This document shows, piece by piece, positions 34,258-43,623 of a DNA stretch of 64,000 nucleotides (position 1 is its first letter; each line of letters begins with the position of its first letter). A model generated the notes under the pieces. The model was given only the letters and a program-made list of their open reading frames with translations. It ran no database searches and was not told the DNA's origin. A program made the translations under genes and the position numbers. Source of the stretch: an unicellular cyanobacterium SU2 (GTDB lineage Bacteria > Cyanobacteriota > Cyanobacteriia > Cyanobacteriales > Microcystaceae); the NCBI GenBank assembly GCA_002110465.1, contig NEED01000075.1:62001-126000 (forward strand), read 5' to 3'.

Positions 34258-35733
34258 ATGAGTCAAACGAGTCGCGCTAAATGGGATTTTGGACGGTTAT
34301 GGAAAACCCTCAACTACTTTGAGATTATTCCTGTTATTAGTAGTGTACAACGACTATTCACCAAGGGCGATCGCGCCTCAGTCACTTTAGATAAAAATAC
34401 AACCATGACAATGATTTTAGTCGCCGGAGCAACGGGAGGGGTGGGTAAGCGAGTGGTTAACCTTCTCCTTGAAAACAACTATGCTGTTCGCGCCTTAGTC
34501 AGAGATATTCAAAAAGCCAAAGAAGTTCTTCCCTCAGAGGTAGACCTTTTTGAAGGAGATATTACCCGTCCTGAAACCTTAACCCCCAAATTAGTCGAAA
34601 ATGTTTCAGGGGTCATTTGTTGTACTGGAACTCGCGTCGAACCGGTTGAAGGAGATACCCCCAACCGAGATAAATACTATCAAGGGGTAAAATTCTATAT
34701 GCCCCAAGTGGTGGATAGTCCCGAACAAGTGGAATATTTAGGGATGAAAAACCTCACAGGAGTCCTCAAAAAGTATCTGAGACCAGGGGAAAAGATTATC
34801 TTTGATTTTAGCCATCCTAGTGAAACCCTAAAAAGTATTTGGGGGGCAGTTGATGATGTGGTGATGGGGGGAGTCAGTGAAAGTGGGATGCGCTTGGTAG
34901 GAAATCGGGCGGTGTTTTCGGGAAATGTTTCCACCGCGAATAATGGAGGATTTGCATCAGTGAGAACCCGCAATTTTGAGACTCCTTTAGACTTATCGGC
35001 TTATGAAGGCATTGAATTACGGGTGCAAGGAGACGGTAAGCGATATAAATTTATCATTCGTTGTGAGGGTAAATGGGACGGTCTGGGTTACTGCTATTCT
35101 TTTGATACCTTTTCCAATACGTCCAAAACTATCCGTATTCCCTTTGCTGATTTAATTCCTGTATTTCGGGCAAAAACTGTGCCAGAAGCAGGGGCGTTTG
35201 ATCCTAGTCGAGTCTATTCCATGCAGCTAATGCAGACCAAATTTGAATATAATGGGGCATTAAATCCGAGGTTTTCACCCGGGTTATTTTGTTTAGAAAT
35301 AGAATCTATCAAAGCTTATGGTGGTCAAACCCAAACCCCTCAATTTATTTTGATTAGTTCAGCCGGAGTCACTCGTCCGGGCCGGCCTGGTCTGAATTTA
35401 GACGAAGAACCTCCCGCAGTCAGAATGAATGATCAACTTGGGGGAATTTTGACCTGGAAATGGCGCGGGGAAGAGGTAGTGCGTCACAGTGGACTGAACT
35501 ACACCATTATTCGACCCTGTGCGTTAACGGAAAAGCCTGGAGAGAAACAGCTTATGTTTGACCAAGGAGACACCATCAAAGGACAAGTGAGTCGGGATGC
35601 GATCGCGGCTTTGTGTGTTCAAACCCTACAATCTCCTCAAGCTTCTCAAAAAACCTTTGAGGTTCGAGAATCAGAAAGTCCTACTGGTTCTGAAAATTGG
35701 GGGCAATCTTTAGATTCTCTGGTTACTGATTAA
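34258..35733 (+). CDS. NAD(P)-binding protein with an inserted CIA30 domain
   Basis: 491 residues. A Rossmann fold starts near residue 50 (ILVAGATGGVGKRVVNLLL, the GxxGxxG motif) and continues to about 140. About 175-345 is a CIA30-type beta sandwich (FDFSHPSETLKSIWGAVDDVVMGGVSESG, YKFIIRCEGKWDG). The dehydrogenase fold resumes (FILISSAGVTRPGR, NYTIIRPCALTE). CIA30 is linked to complex I assembly in mitochondria; the cyanobacterial fusion has no proven role. RBS TAGGAGAAG is 8 nt upstream of the ATG. Single gene, divergent from glmS. Confidence 0.8.
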   Translation: MSQTSRAKWDFGRLWKTLNYFEIIPVISSVQRLFTKGDRASVTLDKNTTMTMILVAGATGGVGKRVVNLLLENNYAVRALVRDIQKAKEVLPSEVDLFEGDITRPETLTPKLVENVSGVICCTGTRVEPVEGDTPNRDKYYQGVKFYMPQVVDSPEQVEYLGMKNLTGVLKKYLRPGEKIIFDFSHPSETLKSIWGAVDDVVMGGVSESGMRLVGNRAVFSGNVSTANNGGFASVRTRNFETPLDLSAYEGIELRVQGDGKRYKFIIRCEGKWDGLGYCYSFDTFSNTSKTIRIPFADLIPVFRAKTVPEAGAFDPSRVYSMQLMQTKFEYNGALNPRFSPGLFCLEIESIKAYGGQTQTPQFILISSAGVTRPGRPGLNLDEEPPAVRMNDQLGGILTWKWRGEEVVRHSGLNYTIIRPCALTEKPGEKQLMFDQGDTIKGQVSRDAIAALCVQTLQSPQASQKTFEVRESESPTGSENWGQSLDSLVTD

Positions 35734-35794
35734 TTCTACAGGGGGTCAACAGCGGTTGACCCTGATTTGCTTTTTATTTTACCCAAGGGGTTGC

Positions 35795-36022
35795 TTATCG
35801 CTGAGAGATAGTATCTACGCTTTGACCAATTGGCCAATCTTGGCGCGGGGGAAAGGACTGTTCTGAGTGTAGGATAGTCCCTCCTGGTTCAACCGGACGA
35901 TTCAAGGTTATGGCAGCCCCAAAACCTAGCCCAGCAGAAGCACCTAAAGCACTCGTTAGTAGTAAAAATTCCCCAAGCAAGCCCCAGGGAATCGTTCGAC
36001 GTTGGGGGATTTGTGATTTCAT
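35795..36022 (-). CDS. Small single-pass membrane protein, conserved hypothetical
   Basis: 75 residues from Met at 36022 (MKSQIPQRRTIPWGLLGEF); a 35-residue longer reading is possible but its N-terminus is not protein-like. One transmembrane helix (about 13-38, LLGEFLLLTSALGASAGLGFGAAI) and a hydrophilic tail (RPVEPGGTILHSEQSFPPR...WPIGQ). I do not recognise a named family. It lies downstream of ruvB on the same strand, with 130 bp between. Confidence 0.6.
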   Translation of the reverse strand: MKSQIPQRRTIPWGLLGEFLLLTSALGASAGLGFGAAITLNRPVEPGGTILHSEQSFPPRQDWPIGQSVDTISQR

Positions 36023-36151
36023 CAACTTCTCAACACCACACAAAAAAATCAAGTTAGATTTATAATTCCGCTTAGAGCTTAACCTGAGATGAGGATTTTG
36101 CCAAGTTTTACCCATCTTTTTGACCAAACGATTCTAGTAAGGGATTTCGCC

Positions 36152-37318
36152 TTAGATACAGCCTAACCCATCATCATTTGACCTTTCTCCCTCAGAGTGA
36201 GCAGCAAAAATCGATAACTGTTCCTCAGTGATTTGTCCTAAATGTTGATAAGCGTCAGTGGTAACCACTCTTCCCCTAGGGGTGCGGTGAAGATAGCCAA
36301 TTTGTAACAGATAGGGTTCATAAACTTCTTCAATGGTTTTAGAATCTTCTCCTGTCGCAGCCGCGATCGCCTCTAACCCCACGGGTCCTCCCCGAAATTG
36401 ATGAATCATTGTTTCTAAAATTAGACGATCTGTCCAATCTAATCCTTGAACATCCACTTGATAAATATCTAATGCTTCGGCTGCCAATTGTTGATTAATA
36501 CAAGCTAATTTTTTCACTTGCATATAGTCTCGAACTCGCCGTAATAAACGGTTAGCAATTCGAGGTGTTCCTCGTGAACGGCGAGCTATTTCTGCTGCCC
36601 CATCTTCTGTAATTTCCGTATTCAGAATTTTAGCCGTTCGTAAGACAATCAACCTCAACTCATCAGGTTCATAAAACCGTAACCGTTGAATCAGTCCAAA
36701 GCGATCGCGCAAAGGAGCCGTTAACGCTCCAACTTTGGTGGTTGCTCCAATCAAAGTAAACTTAGGCAGAGGAATACTACGAGTTCTCGCTGCTTGTCCC
36801 TTACCAATGGTAATATCAAGACGATAATCCTCCATGGCAGGGTAAAGTAACTCTTCGGTCAAACGGTTAAGACGATGAATTTCGTCAATAAAGAGAATAT
36901 CCCCAGGTTTAAGATTAACGAGCAGCCCCGTAATATCTCTAGGACGTTCTAAGGCAGGAGCCGCCGTAATTTTACAATTAACTCCCATTTCTGTCGCTAA
37001 AATCAAAGAAATCGTGGTTTTACCTAATCCAGGAGGTCCATACAAAAGTAAGTGATCGAGGGAGTCTTGTCTGGTTTTAGCTGCTCCCATGGCAATAGAC
37101 AAAATACTTTTTAGGTCTTTTTGTCCGATATAATCAGCTAAACAACTAGGTCGAAGACTTTCATCGAAGCTTTCTGTTTCTTGGGGGGTTGCTGCCCCTG
37201 ATACGATAGGATCACTGGTGTTTTTGGAAATAGGTCGAGAAGTTTGGGGAGATTTCTTTTGACTAGAAAATCCCAAATTAGGGACAGACTGAGAATTAGC
37301 TGAGCGTTTAATTGCCAT
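36152..37318 (-). CDS. ruvB: Holliday junction branch-migration ATPase RuvB
   Basis: 388 residues, with a longer Ser/Gln-rich N-terminal extension (about 1-45) than the usual 330-350. Walker [10 protein letters not shown], Walker B DEIHR, the RuvB-specific region [14 protein letters not shown] and sensor [17 protein letters not shown] are present; the C-terminal winged helix reads [16 protein letters not shown] and [10 protein letters not shown]. RuvB forms the hexameric motor with RuvA that drives Holliday junction migration. Monocistronic here; no ruvA or ruvC nearby, as usual in cyanobacteria. Confidence 0.96.
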   Translation of the reverse strand: MAIKRSANSQSVPNLGFSSQKKSPQTSRPISKNTSDPIVSGAATPQETESFDESLRPSCLADYIGQKDLKSILSIAMGAAKTRQDSLDHLLLYGPPGLGKTTISLILATEMGVNCKITAAPALERPRDITGLLVNLKPGDILFIDEIHRLNRLTEELLYPAMEDYRLDITIGKGQAARTRSIPLPKFTLIGATTKVGALTAPLRDRFGLIQRLRFYEPDELRLIVLRTAKILNTEITEDGAAEIARRSRGTPRIANRLLRRVRDYMQVKKLACINQQLAAEALDIYQVDVQGLDWTDRLILETMIHQFRGGPVGLEAIAAATGEDSKTIEEVYEPYLLQIGYLHRTPRGRVVTTDAYQHLGQITEEQLSIFAAHSEGERSNDDGLGCI

Positions 37319-37367
37319 GAGGAACGATCAGGTTATTAGTTCATTATTTTTACTATCCTAATCGGTA

Positions 37368-37682
37368 TTGAGTGTGGAAACTGTGAAATATTTTTTCTTA
37401 GCTGAAGGTTGGATGATTGGTCGAGTTTGGGAATTCGGAGGACTTTGGGATAAAATAACCTGGCGACGCGCTCCCGATATTCAAAGAGTTAATGTGGGTA
37501 TTGTTGAATCAGGGGAGGTATTTTGGCTCCATCAAATTGAAGATGCTGTGTTAATGGTAGAAGTTAAACCCATCAGCCAATCCACTGACGGAGCGACCAT
37601 TGGACAGGTGGTGATTAAACGATTAATTAATGCCGAACAAGTCATTGAAAGGTTGAAAACATCAGAACAAATCTTGAATTAG
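37368..37682 (+). CDS. Conserved hypothetical cyanobacterial protein
   Basis: 104 residues at most. The start is uncertain: TTG at 37368, GTG at 37374 or GTG at 37383 (KYFFLAEGWMIGRVWE follows). The protein is about 100 residues, with GxWDKxTWRRxPDIQRVNVG and WLHQIEDAVLMVEV motifs I recall as conserved in cyanobacterial proteins without a known function. No signal or membrane segment. It is divergent from ruvB. Confidence 0.6.
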   Translation: MSVETVKYFFLAEGWMIGRVWEFGGLWDKITWRRAPDIQRVNVGIVESGEVFWLHQIEDAVLMVEVKPISQSTDGATIGQVVIKRLINAEQVIERLKTSEQILN

Positions 37683-37752
37683 CCAAGTGAAGTCCTCACA
37701 GATAGATCAAGGGTGGGCAATACCCACCTCAGCAGTTAAAAGATAACAGGAT

Positions 37753-38208
37753 TTAACGTTTTTTTAGGCAAAGAAGCCAAATAGCTCCAACACCACTGGT
37801 AATCAAAAGAGATTGCAAAGGATTAAGGGAACCATAGTGAATATCAGTTGTTTCGACTTGACTGATGTTATCAAAATCAATACCTTTGTCATTAACGGGA
37901 ACCGTTAAAATATCACCATGGCCTTCCTGCTCAAATTCCACTTCCCATTCCCCAGGAATTGAATTATCAGGTAGGAAAGAAAACCGTCCTTCTTCATCCG
38001 TTTCTCCTACCATCCAAGGTTCATCCAAATTGTTAGGCGCATAAACTAGAACCTTGGCATTTTTAGCTGGTTCCCCATTACTATAAACTGACTGAAATTC
38101 TAATTCTTCTAAAAACGCATAATTCGTCTGCATGGCATGAGCTAACGTTTTTGCCGGCATTCCTAAGATGGCCAAAAAAACAGGAAATAGTAATAAGGTT
38201 TTTTTCAC
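37753..38208 (-). CDS. Membrane-anchored carboxypeptidase-regulatory-like protein
   Basis: 151 residues from GTG at 38208; GAGGAG lies 9 nt upstream, which makes this start better than the ATG at 38229. A signal peptide (KKTLLLFPVFLAILGMPAKTLAHA) is followed by an Ig-like carboxypeptidase-regulatory domain (SVYSNGEPAKNAKVLVYAP, GETDEEGRFSFLPD, GEWEVEFEQEGHGD) and a C-terminal membrane helix (SLLITSGVGAIWLLCLKKR). Similar proteins accompany nickel/cobalt uptake genes in some bacteria, but no such genes are adjacent. Probably in the periplasm, anchored to the inner membrane. Confidence 0.66.
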   Translation of the reverse strand: MKKTLLLFPVFLAILGMPAKTLAHAMQTNYAFLEELEFQSVYSNGEPAKNAKVLVYAPNNLDEPWMVGETDEEGRFSFLPDNSIPGEWEVEFEQEGHGDILTVPVNDKGIDFDNISQVETTDIHYGSLNPLQSLLITSGVGAIWLLCLKKR

Positions 38209-38656
38209 AGTAGCCTTCTCCTCAATCATTAGATCTGTTCAAACTATAGCAAACCCCCTGCCTTCATGGAAATTATTGATTTCTTCAACCGATGATTTAC
38301 GGCTGATACATTTATGCGACACAACATGGTATATTCCCGTCTTGTGCAACAATGGCATCACTATCTTTGTTGATAATGAAGGTCGTATCCGACAAAGCTT
38401 TGAGCATGATACCCAAAGTACCGTTAAAGTCTCACTCCCTCAGTTCATTCCATTAGGTGAAGCCACAACCTAGCCAAAGCTGAGATATTGGAAGTATACA
38501 GAAATTGAACGCTTTACCGCAACTATTTAAGCATCAAACTGCACAGGTATCCCACAAGTTTGTCGTAAGATTTTCTCTTGATTTTTAACTGTATTGACTT
38601 ACAAGTTAACCTCAGAGTTTTTAGATTTCCTCCTCAGATAGAACCAATGACCTCAT

Positions 38657-38688
38657 CCACCTGATCAATTAAGATTAGGTGGTTTTTT
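38657..38688 (+). terminator. Rho-independent terminator on the plus strand
   Basis: CCACCTGATC and GATTAGGTGG form a 10-bp stem (one wobble) around loop AATTAA, followed directly by six T. The T-run exists on the plus strand only, so it ends a rightward transcript. The last called rightward gene ends about 975 bp upstream (37682). Confidence 0.75.
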
Positions 38689-38867
38689 CTTAGAGACTGT
38701 TTATAAAGTAAATCTTAAGAAAACTGTAGGGTGTATTAGCGTAGCGTAATATACACAACAGCGATTCTGGCGTGTTACATCAGTAAAAAAAGGAGAAAAA
38801 TTCCCCAAGAAATCGTAGTTTGCCTAACGCACCCTACTGAATGTTTTATTTAGGAACAATCTCTTAG
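38689..38867. repeat. Palindromic MITE-like element
   Basis: About 179 bp with imperfect terminal inverted repeats: CTTAGAGACTGTTTAT at the left and the reverse complement of AGGAACAATCTCTTAG at the right. Inner inverted pieces GTAGGGTGTATTAGCG and TAACGCACCCTAC follow. No coding capacity. It directly abuts the terminator T-run. Confidence 0.68.
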
Positions 38868-39144
38868 ACGTGTCCTATCTTTTTCGTTAATTAAACCAAA
38901 TCTTGTCTTTTATTGACTCTTAAAACATACTTCAATGTCTCCCCAAGGAATAGTTTTGAGGAGACAGTAAGGGTCTTAAGGAAGACCTAAAGCCAGAGTT
39001 TTTTTCACTTATTTTTGTGATTTGACATTTACTCCTGAAAAAGGAAGAAGTTTAGTTAACTGTTGTTTTATTCCTATAAATGAGAAAAATTATCTTAGGA
39101 CTTTAGCCTAGTATGTACTTAAGAATCAACTTCAAAATTAATTT

Positions 39145-39786
39145 ATGATTTATCTTGACTCAGCCTTAATTCCTGAAGCCCAAAAAGCTGTTAAATGGCG
39201 ATGGATTAAAGGAATTACCACTAATCCAACCCTTTTAGGAAAAAGTGAATTATCCCCAGAAGACACCTTAAAGCAACTTCGAGATCTCAGTCCTGGGGAA
39301 CTCTATTATCAATTAACCGCCACCAATTTTGAAGATATGGTAGCCGAAGGACGACAAGCTTACGAAATTATCGGGGATAAAACTGTCTTAAAAATTCCCG
39401 CCACTGAGGTGGGTTTTCAAGTCACCGCTACCCTTTCCAAAGACATTGTTTGTGCAGTCACGGCCATTTATAGTGGGGCGCAAACTGCGATCGCCTGTGA
39501 AGCAGGGGCTAAATATGCTATTGCTTATGTTAACCGAGCGACCCGATTATTAGGGGATGGTTTAGGCTTAGTGAGAGAGATGGCGCAACTTGTTCAAGGG
39601 CGTTCCACAGAAATCTTGGCGGCTAGTTTAAAGTCTCCTCAAGAGGCTGCAGCTACCCTACAAGCAGGCGCACATCATTTAACCTTGCCTTTAACGGTTT
39701 TAGAACAGATGACAACCCATGAGTTATCTGAAAAGACCGTTATTGAATTTAATGAAAAAGGACGGGGAATTAAAAGCTTCAAATAA
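39145..39786 (+). CDS. Transaldolase family protein (fructose-6-phosphate aldolase type)
   Basis: 213 residues, the length of the small TalC/FSA subfamily rather than classical transaldolase (about 330). TIM-barrel motifs: GITTNPTLL near residue 23, the Schiff-base lysine K83 in VLKIPATEVG, AYVNRATRLLGDG and TEILAASLKSPQEAAA. It interconverts sugar phosphates, either as transaldolase or as fructose-6-phosphate aldolase; the two cannot be told apart here. Cytoplasmic, single gene. Confidence 0.88.
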   Translation: MIYLDSALIPEAQKAVKWRWIKGITTNPTLLGKSELSPEDTLKQLRDLSPGELYYQLTATNFEDMVAEGRQAYEIIGDKTVLKIPATEVGFQVTATLSKDIVCAVTAIYSGAQTAIACEAGAKYAIAYVNRATRLLGDGLGLVREMAQLVQGRSTEILAASLKSPQEAAATLQAGAHHLTLPLTVLEQMTTHELSEKTVIEFNEKGRGIKSFK

Positions 39787-39878
39787 TCCTAAACAATTTT
39801 CTTTTCTAACCCGCATAATTTGTGCTTCTTCAACCTATCGGTGTAATAGAACAAAAAAACCGAAAGGAGACTAAATCC

Positions 39879-40289
39879 ATGAAAATTAGCAAACCTAAAG
39901 CGGCAATCTTGATGGCACTGGGTACTATCTTAGCCAGTATATCACCAGCTAATGCTGGATGGGACCCTATTAAAAACACACCATTTGATCCAGGAACTTG
40001 GTCAGGTGCAAGAGATCAAATCATAAAAAATATAGATGGTGTAGGATTTCGCATTTGTAATAACAACAAGACTGCCAAAGTTTATTATAAGGCAGGTGGT
40101 CGTAACAATACCCTTTCCCCTGGTCGTTGCGATCGATGGAGTAATGTGCGTCCTAACTATGTTGAGTTTGACCGCTTTACAAATCCTGGCTATTTTCCCC
40201 ACAAAGTTACCGTAAACAATAATGGTGATTACTATTTTAAAACCGAAGGTTCTAAGGGGTTGGGCATTGTGAAGCTTTACAAAAGATAA
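39879..40289 (+). CDS. Small secreted protein of unknown function
   Basis: 136 residues from ATG at 39879 (AAAGGAGA 8 nt upstream; the upstream ATG-less extension is rejected). A signal peptide (MKISKPKAAILMALGTILAS...SPANA) precedes a mature 110-residue domain rich in Asn, Gly and aromatic residues (GVGFRICNNNKTAKVYYKAG, SPGRCDRWSNVRP, FKTEGSKGLGIVKLY). Two cysteines could form a disulfide. No family is recognised. It is probably periplasmic or extracellular. Confidence 0.7.
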   Translation: MKISKPKAAILMALGTILASISPANAGWDPIKNTPFDPGTWSGARDQIIKNIDGVGFRICNNNKTAKVYYKAGGRNNTLSPGRCDRWSNVRPNYVEFDRFTNPGYFPHKVTVNNNGDYYFKTEGSKGLGIVKLYKR

Positions 40290-40926
40290 TTTTGGGAGAT
40301 AAGGAGATAATAGCCAAATAAAAAACTGGAGTAGGCTTCTCAGTCCTCTCCAGTGCTGTCACGGAATTCAGTTCTGTTCTATAGGTAACAGTTTAACTGC
40401 TCATTTACGGTAAGTTTCTGATAGGGTGTTAAGTCTTCGGTCTCAAATCCCTCAAACCCTTATCTTTGCTAGTTTTGAGTCCCTTTGTTTACCTCTGAGT
40501 CATGAGTATTTTGATTAGGGATAAAAAGAGGTTCCCTCTAGGGGTCTAATTCCTCACTATAACGAGCATTGACCCTGAGTACATCAATGGAAATCTCTGG
40601 TTCGATAAATACCATACCCCCAAGGGAAAAATATCAGTTCCCTTACCCAAAAGAAATTTGTTTTTGAGGTTGATGCTGATTGTGACTAATTTCTAGTGGT
40701 TGAGTACAAGTGTTATTAATTTAATAAATGCTTCTAGTCAAAAGCCAATGAAAAACCAGCGATCGCGATCGCTGGCTACTCAAAATAGTCTTGTTGTTGC
40801 TCCTTTCGGAAATCTTGGCTGAACATAATATTTAGTTGCGCGTTCCCAATGCGTCAACTTGATCAACCCTAAAAAAATAGTAACATCAGACACGGTTATT
40901 TGTAAAAAAAAATTAATATTTTACTG
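40290..40926. other. Intergenic region with hairpins
   Basis: 637 bp. A hairpin CTGGAG...CTCCAG (40326-40353) lies after the secreted-protein gene, without a T-run. The tandem HIP1 palindrome is at 40756-40775. The rest shows no coding frame or recognised motif. Confidence 0.5.
40756..40775. repeat. Palindrome of overlapping HIP1 sites
   Basis: CCAGCGATCGCGATCGCTGG is a perfect 20-bp palindrome containing two overlapping GCGATCGC octamers. It is preceded by AAAAA. It may be a hairpin near the 3' end of the convergent NFACT gene or just a HIP1 cluster. Confidence 0.7.
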
Positions 40927-42663
40927 CTACCCCTGATTTTTTAGATATACTTGTGCCTGGTTTGGCTGTCCCCAAAGAAGTCGTTCGCGCTTATAGATGA
41001 CCATTCCTGGTTTAGCCCCTTTGGGCTTATAAACATATTTGGGTTCAGTGTAAACGACGGGAACCTGTTCGCTGAGTCTGGCGCGACTGTAATAAGCCGC
41101 CCAATTTGCCGCACATTGTAAATCGGCTTCATCCGGTTTTGTCCCAGGTTCTAGGCGTAATAAAACGTGACTTCCGGCACTTTCTTGGGTATGAAACCAC
41201 AAGTCATAATCCCCTGCCGTCCGAAAGGTAAGGCGATCGTTTTGTCGGTTATTACGACCAACCCACACTTCTAACCCTGATGGAGTGACATATTGATAGG
41301 GCAAAGATTCATCTGATTGGCTAGAATTATCTTGAGTAGAAGATTTCAAATAGTTTTGTTGAATGAGTTCCTCTCGAATTTCTTCAAGGGCTTGCAAATC
41401 TTGGGAAGACTCATAGGTATCTAATTGATTCAAACTTCCCTCAACTTGTTCTAAATAATCAATTTCTCCTTGAACCTCGGCTAATAAAGGTTCAACTGCA
41501 CTGCGAGCCCGTTTTAGTTTTTGATGTTGTTTATAGAGATATTGGGCATTTTGCACGGCGTTTTTTTCTGGGTTTAGGGGAATTTTCACCGGGTTTTCGG
41601 TTTCAAAGTCTTTCAGGGTAATGGACTTCATCCCTGGTTGCCATTGATGCAAATGAGCCATCAATAAATCCCCTTGTTGCCGATATTGATCCGCTTCGGC
41701 AGACTGTTGTAATCTTTGGGTAAAGTTGGATGCTTTAACTCGCAGTTTTTTGAGAAGGGAAGCGAGTTTTTGTTGCAGTTGATGATGTAGTTGTTTAAAG
41801 GTTTGCTGATTAATTTGATCTTGATAGTATTGGTTAATTAGGGTTTGCACATTAGAGGCAGGTTTGACCATTCCCCATTCCAACACCGTATAACCTTCTT
41901 CCGTCCATCCAGGTTGAAAGTCTCCCGTTTCTAAAGTTTTTAACCAAGTTTGCCACAAGTGAAATAATTGCTCCCAGTCCGACGATTTTAGGGTATCCGT
42001 TGACTGTTTGGGGTCTAAATTGGCTGCTTGAATCATCAAATTGGCAACCACCGGACTTAACCCGCGATAACTATTCAAAAGTTGCTTTTGTAACGCCCCA
42101 GGAATGAGACTAATCCTTTCTTGCCAACGTTCATAGGGTTCCTCTAATTTAGGCAATGTCCCCGTTAAAGCGGGGGGGAATTGGTAAGGTTGTCCTGTCT
42201 CAACGGTACGCACACTTGATTGATTAGCAGTGACTTGATGACCAACCGTGATAATCTGTTGTTTAGCGTCGGTAAGGATAACGTTACTGTATTTTCCCAT
42301 AATTTCTACAAACAAATGCCAGACAGGGCGATCGCCTGGACGTTTAGCAAATTGCAGATCGACAACTCTTTCCCACGGGGCAATCATTTCAAGAGAAATT
42401 AGGGCATAACCTTTGAGTTGGTGGCGTAGTTGATCGCTAAAGGTGAAAGTGTCAGGAGTTCGCGGGGGAGAATCTCCGATACCGAGTCTAGCAGCTTGAG
42501 GATGCCAAGAAATGGTCAACCAACTTCGTTTTTTGAGGGTACGCAAGGCAAGGGCGATAGTGTGGCGATCGCGCTGATAAACTTGCTCTAAACGAGAAGG
42601 TATCCAATGGGTTTGGAGTTCCCGACAAAGGGCAGTTAGGGTGGTAACATCAACAGATTGCAT
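40927..42663 (-). CDS. NFACT family protein (Rqc2/FbpA homologue)
   Basis: 578 residues. The NFACT-N domain (about 1-250) starts MQSVDVTTLTALCRELQTHW and contains LVEIMGKYSNVILTD; a coiled-coil middle (about 270-430) follows; the C-terminal NFACT-R domain (about 455-570) has TPSGLEVWVGRNNRQND, DYDLWFHTQESAGSHVLLR and KPKGAKPGMVIYKRER. Bacterial homologues (RqcH) bind split 50S-peptidyl-tRNA complexes and add alanine tails in ribosome quality control; earlier labels called them fibronectin-binding proteins. Cytoplasmic. Single gene. Confidence 0.9.
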   Translation of the reverse strand: MQSVDVTTLTALCRELQTHWIPSRLEQVYQRDRHTIALALRTLKKRSWLTISWHPQAARLGIGDSPPRTPDTFTFSDQLRHQLKGYALISLEMIAPWERVVDLQFAKRPGDRPVWHLFVEIMGKYSNVILTDAKQQIITVGHQVTANQSSVRTVETGQPYQFPPALTGTLPKLEEPYERWQERISLIPGALQKQLLNSYRGLSPVVANLMIQAANLDPKQSTDTLKSSDWEQLFHLWQTWLKTLETGDFQPGWTEEGYTVLEWGMVKPASNVQTLINQYYQDQINQQTFKQLHHQLQQKLASLLKKLRVKASNFTQRLQQSAEADQYRQQGDLLMAHLHQWQPGMKSITLKDFETENPVKIPLNPEKNAVQNAQYLYKQHQKLKRARSAVEPLLAEVQGEIDYLEQVEGSLNQLDTYESSQDLQALEEIREELIQQNYLKSSTQDNSSQSDESLPYQYVTPSGLEVWVGRNNRQNDRLTFRTAGDYDLWFHTQESAGSHVLLRLEPGTKPDEADLQCAANWAAYYSRARLSEQVPVVYTEPKYVYKPKGAKPGMVIYKRERLLWGQPNQAQVYLKNQG

Positions 42664-42744
42664 GGAAATTTACAATAAAAATAATGGTTTGTTTCAACTC
42701 TATTTTCTCAAATTTTATTGATACTTTTTGATTTCTTGGAGATT

Positions 42745-43245
42745 TCATCTGAGCATCCACTCAGATTCTCCAGGTAATTTAGATAATGCTTTGTTAATCG
42801 ATTCTATAATATTTTTTCTCGAACACTTGTAAGTTAAACTTAATAATTCACAAGCAGTTTGTTTAATTATTTCCTGATTGACACGCTCTTTTAATGTGAA
42901 AGGAGTATATTTTCCTTGATCGACTTCAACACTAGCAGCAAATATTCCATCTTCTAAAGCTTCGTCTAAATAATCATTCCATTCTTCTTGTTTGAGATAG
43001 TAAGATTTTTTATTTTCTTTGAGGTTAAGAGATTGTATTTTCAGAACTGAGTCTCGAATAGAAACTGCCCATAAGTTCGTTAATCTTTGCTCAACCTGAT
43101 TTTTAATTAAATGAATCATTAATCTCACTAGAAAACTTTGGATTTTTTCTAAAATTGCCTTTTTACTCATTTCTTCCAAATCATCAATAATCTCTAAAGC
43201 CTCCTGATAATAACCTTGAATAATATAATTTCTAAGTTCTATCAA
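42745..43245 (-). CDS. DUF29-like / small helical protein
   Basis: 166 residues, fully helical and charged. Segments IRDSVLKIQSLN and EEWNDYLDEALEDGIFAASVEVDQG suggest the DUF29-related families abundant in cyanobacteria, but the match is loose. The start MIELRNYIIQGYYQEALEI is plausible. No membrane or signal segment. It lies 39 bp downstream of the cupin gene on the same strand. Confidence 0.5.
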   Translation of the reverse strand: MIELRNYIIQGYYQEALEIIDDLEEMSKKAILEKIQSFLVRLMIHLIKNQVEQRLTNLWAVSIRDSVLKIQSLNLKENKKSYYLKQEEWNDYLDEALEDGIFAASVEVDQGKYTPFTLKERVNQEIIKQTACELLSLTYKCSRKNIIESINKALSKLPGESEWMLR

Positions 43246-43284
43246 TTCTTGTGCTATAGTTTTTCCTCATTTTTGATATTCAAA

Positions 43285-43623
43285 TTACTCTGAAGCAATC
43301 CCAAAATAAGTTAACACCAAGTTAGTATTTCCTGTATTAATTAATTCATGTTTTTCTTTGGGTTCTACGGTAATACAATTTCCTGGGTGTAACGGATATT
43401 CAACATCTTCAATTAGAATAATTCCTGAGCCAGATTCAACAAAAAATACCTCATACATTGTTTCATGATAATGAGGAATAACTTTTTGTCCAGGAGTAAA
43501 AACTGCTTGAGAAAAATTAGTTAGATGGGGAATATTCCCAGGGGTTAACATAACTTTTTTTTGAATAGCTTGATTATGATTGCTAACTTGAATTGGTAAT
43601 TGAGAAAGACTGCTAAATTTCAT
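43285..43623 (-). CDS. Cupin-domain protein
   Basis: 112 residues making a single cupin barrel. Motif 1 is PGQKVIPHYHETMYEVFFVESGSG (two His and a Glu as metal ligands), motif 2 YPLHPGNCITVEPKEKHELINTG. Metal binding is expected; the substrate is unknown. It starts at Met 43623 and precedes the DUF29-like gene by 39 bp, so the two are possibly an operon. Confidence 0.85.
   Translation of the reverse strand: MKFSSLSQLPIQVSNHNQAIQKKVMLTPGNIPHLTNFSQAVFTPGQKVIPHYHETMYEVFFVESGSGIILIEDVEYPLHPGNCITVEPKEKHELINTGNTNLVLTYFGIASE

Larger units (their letters stand above)
38474..39144. other. Intergenic region with terminator and MITE
   Basis: 671 bp. It contains a plus-strand terminator (38657-38688), a palindromic MITE (38689-38867), and further stem candidates near 38935-38985. 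No coding sequence is supported. Confidence 0.6.

Noticed and set aside
38168-38473. Plus-strand frame overlapping the start of the carboxypeptidase-like gene
   Set aside because: Its first third is antisense to a real gene with a signal peptide, and the remainder has no usable start codon. Kept only as a possible transcript in a finding.
40127-40139. GCGATCG words and other HIP1 sites considered as regulatory or repeat features
   Set aside because: HIP1 octamers are scattered through genes across the window and are a genomic signature, not local elements; only the 20-bp palindrome at 40756 was listed.
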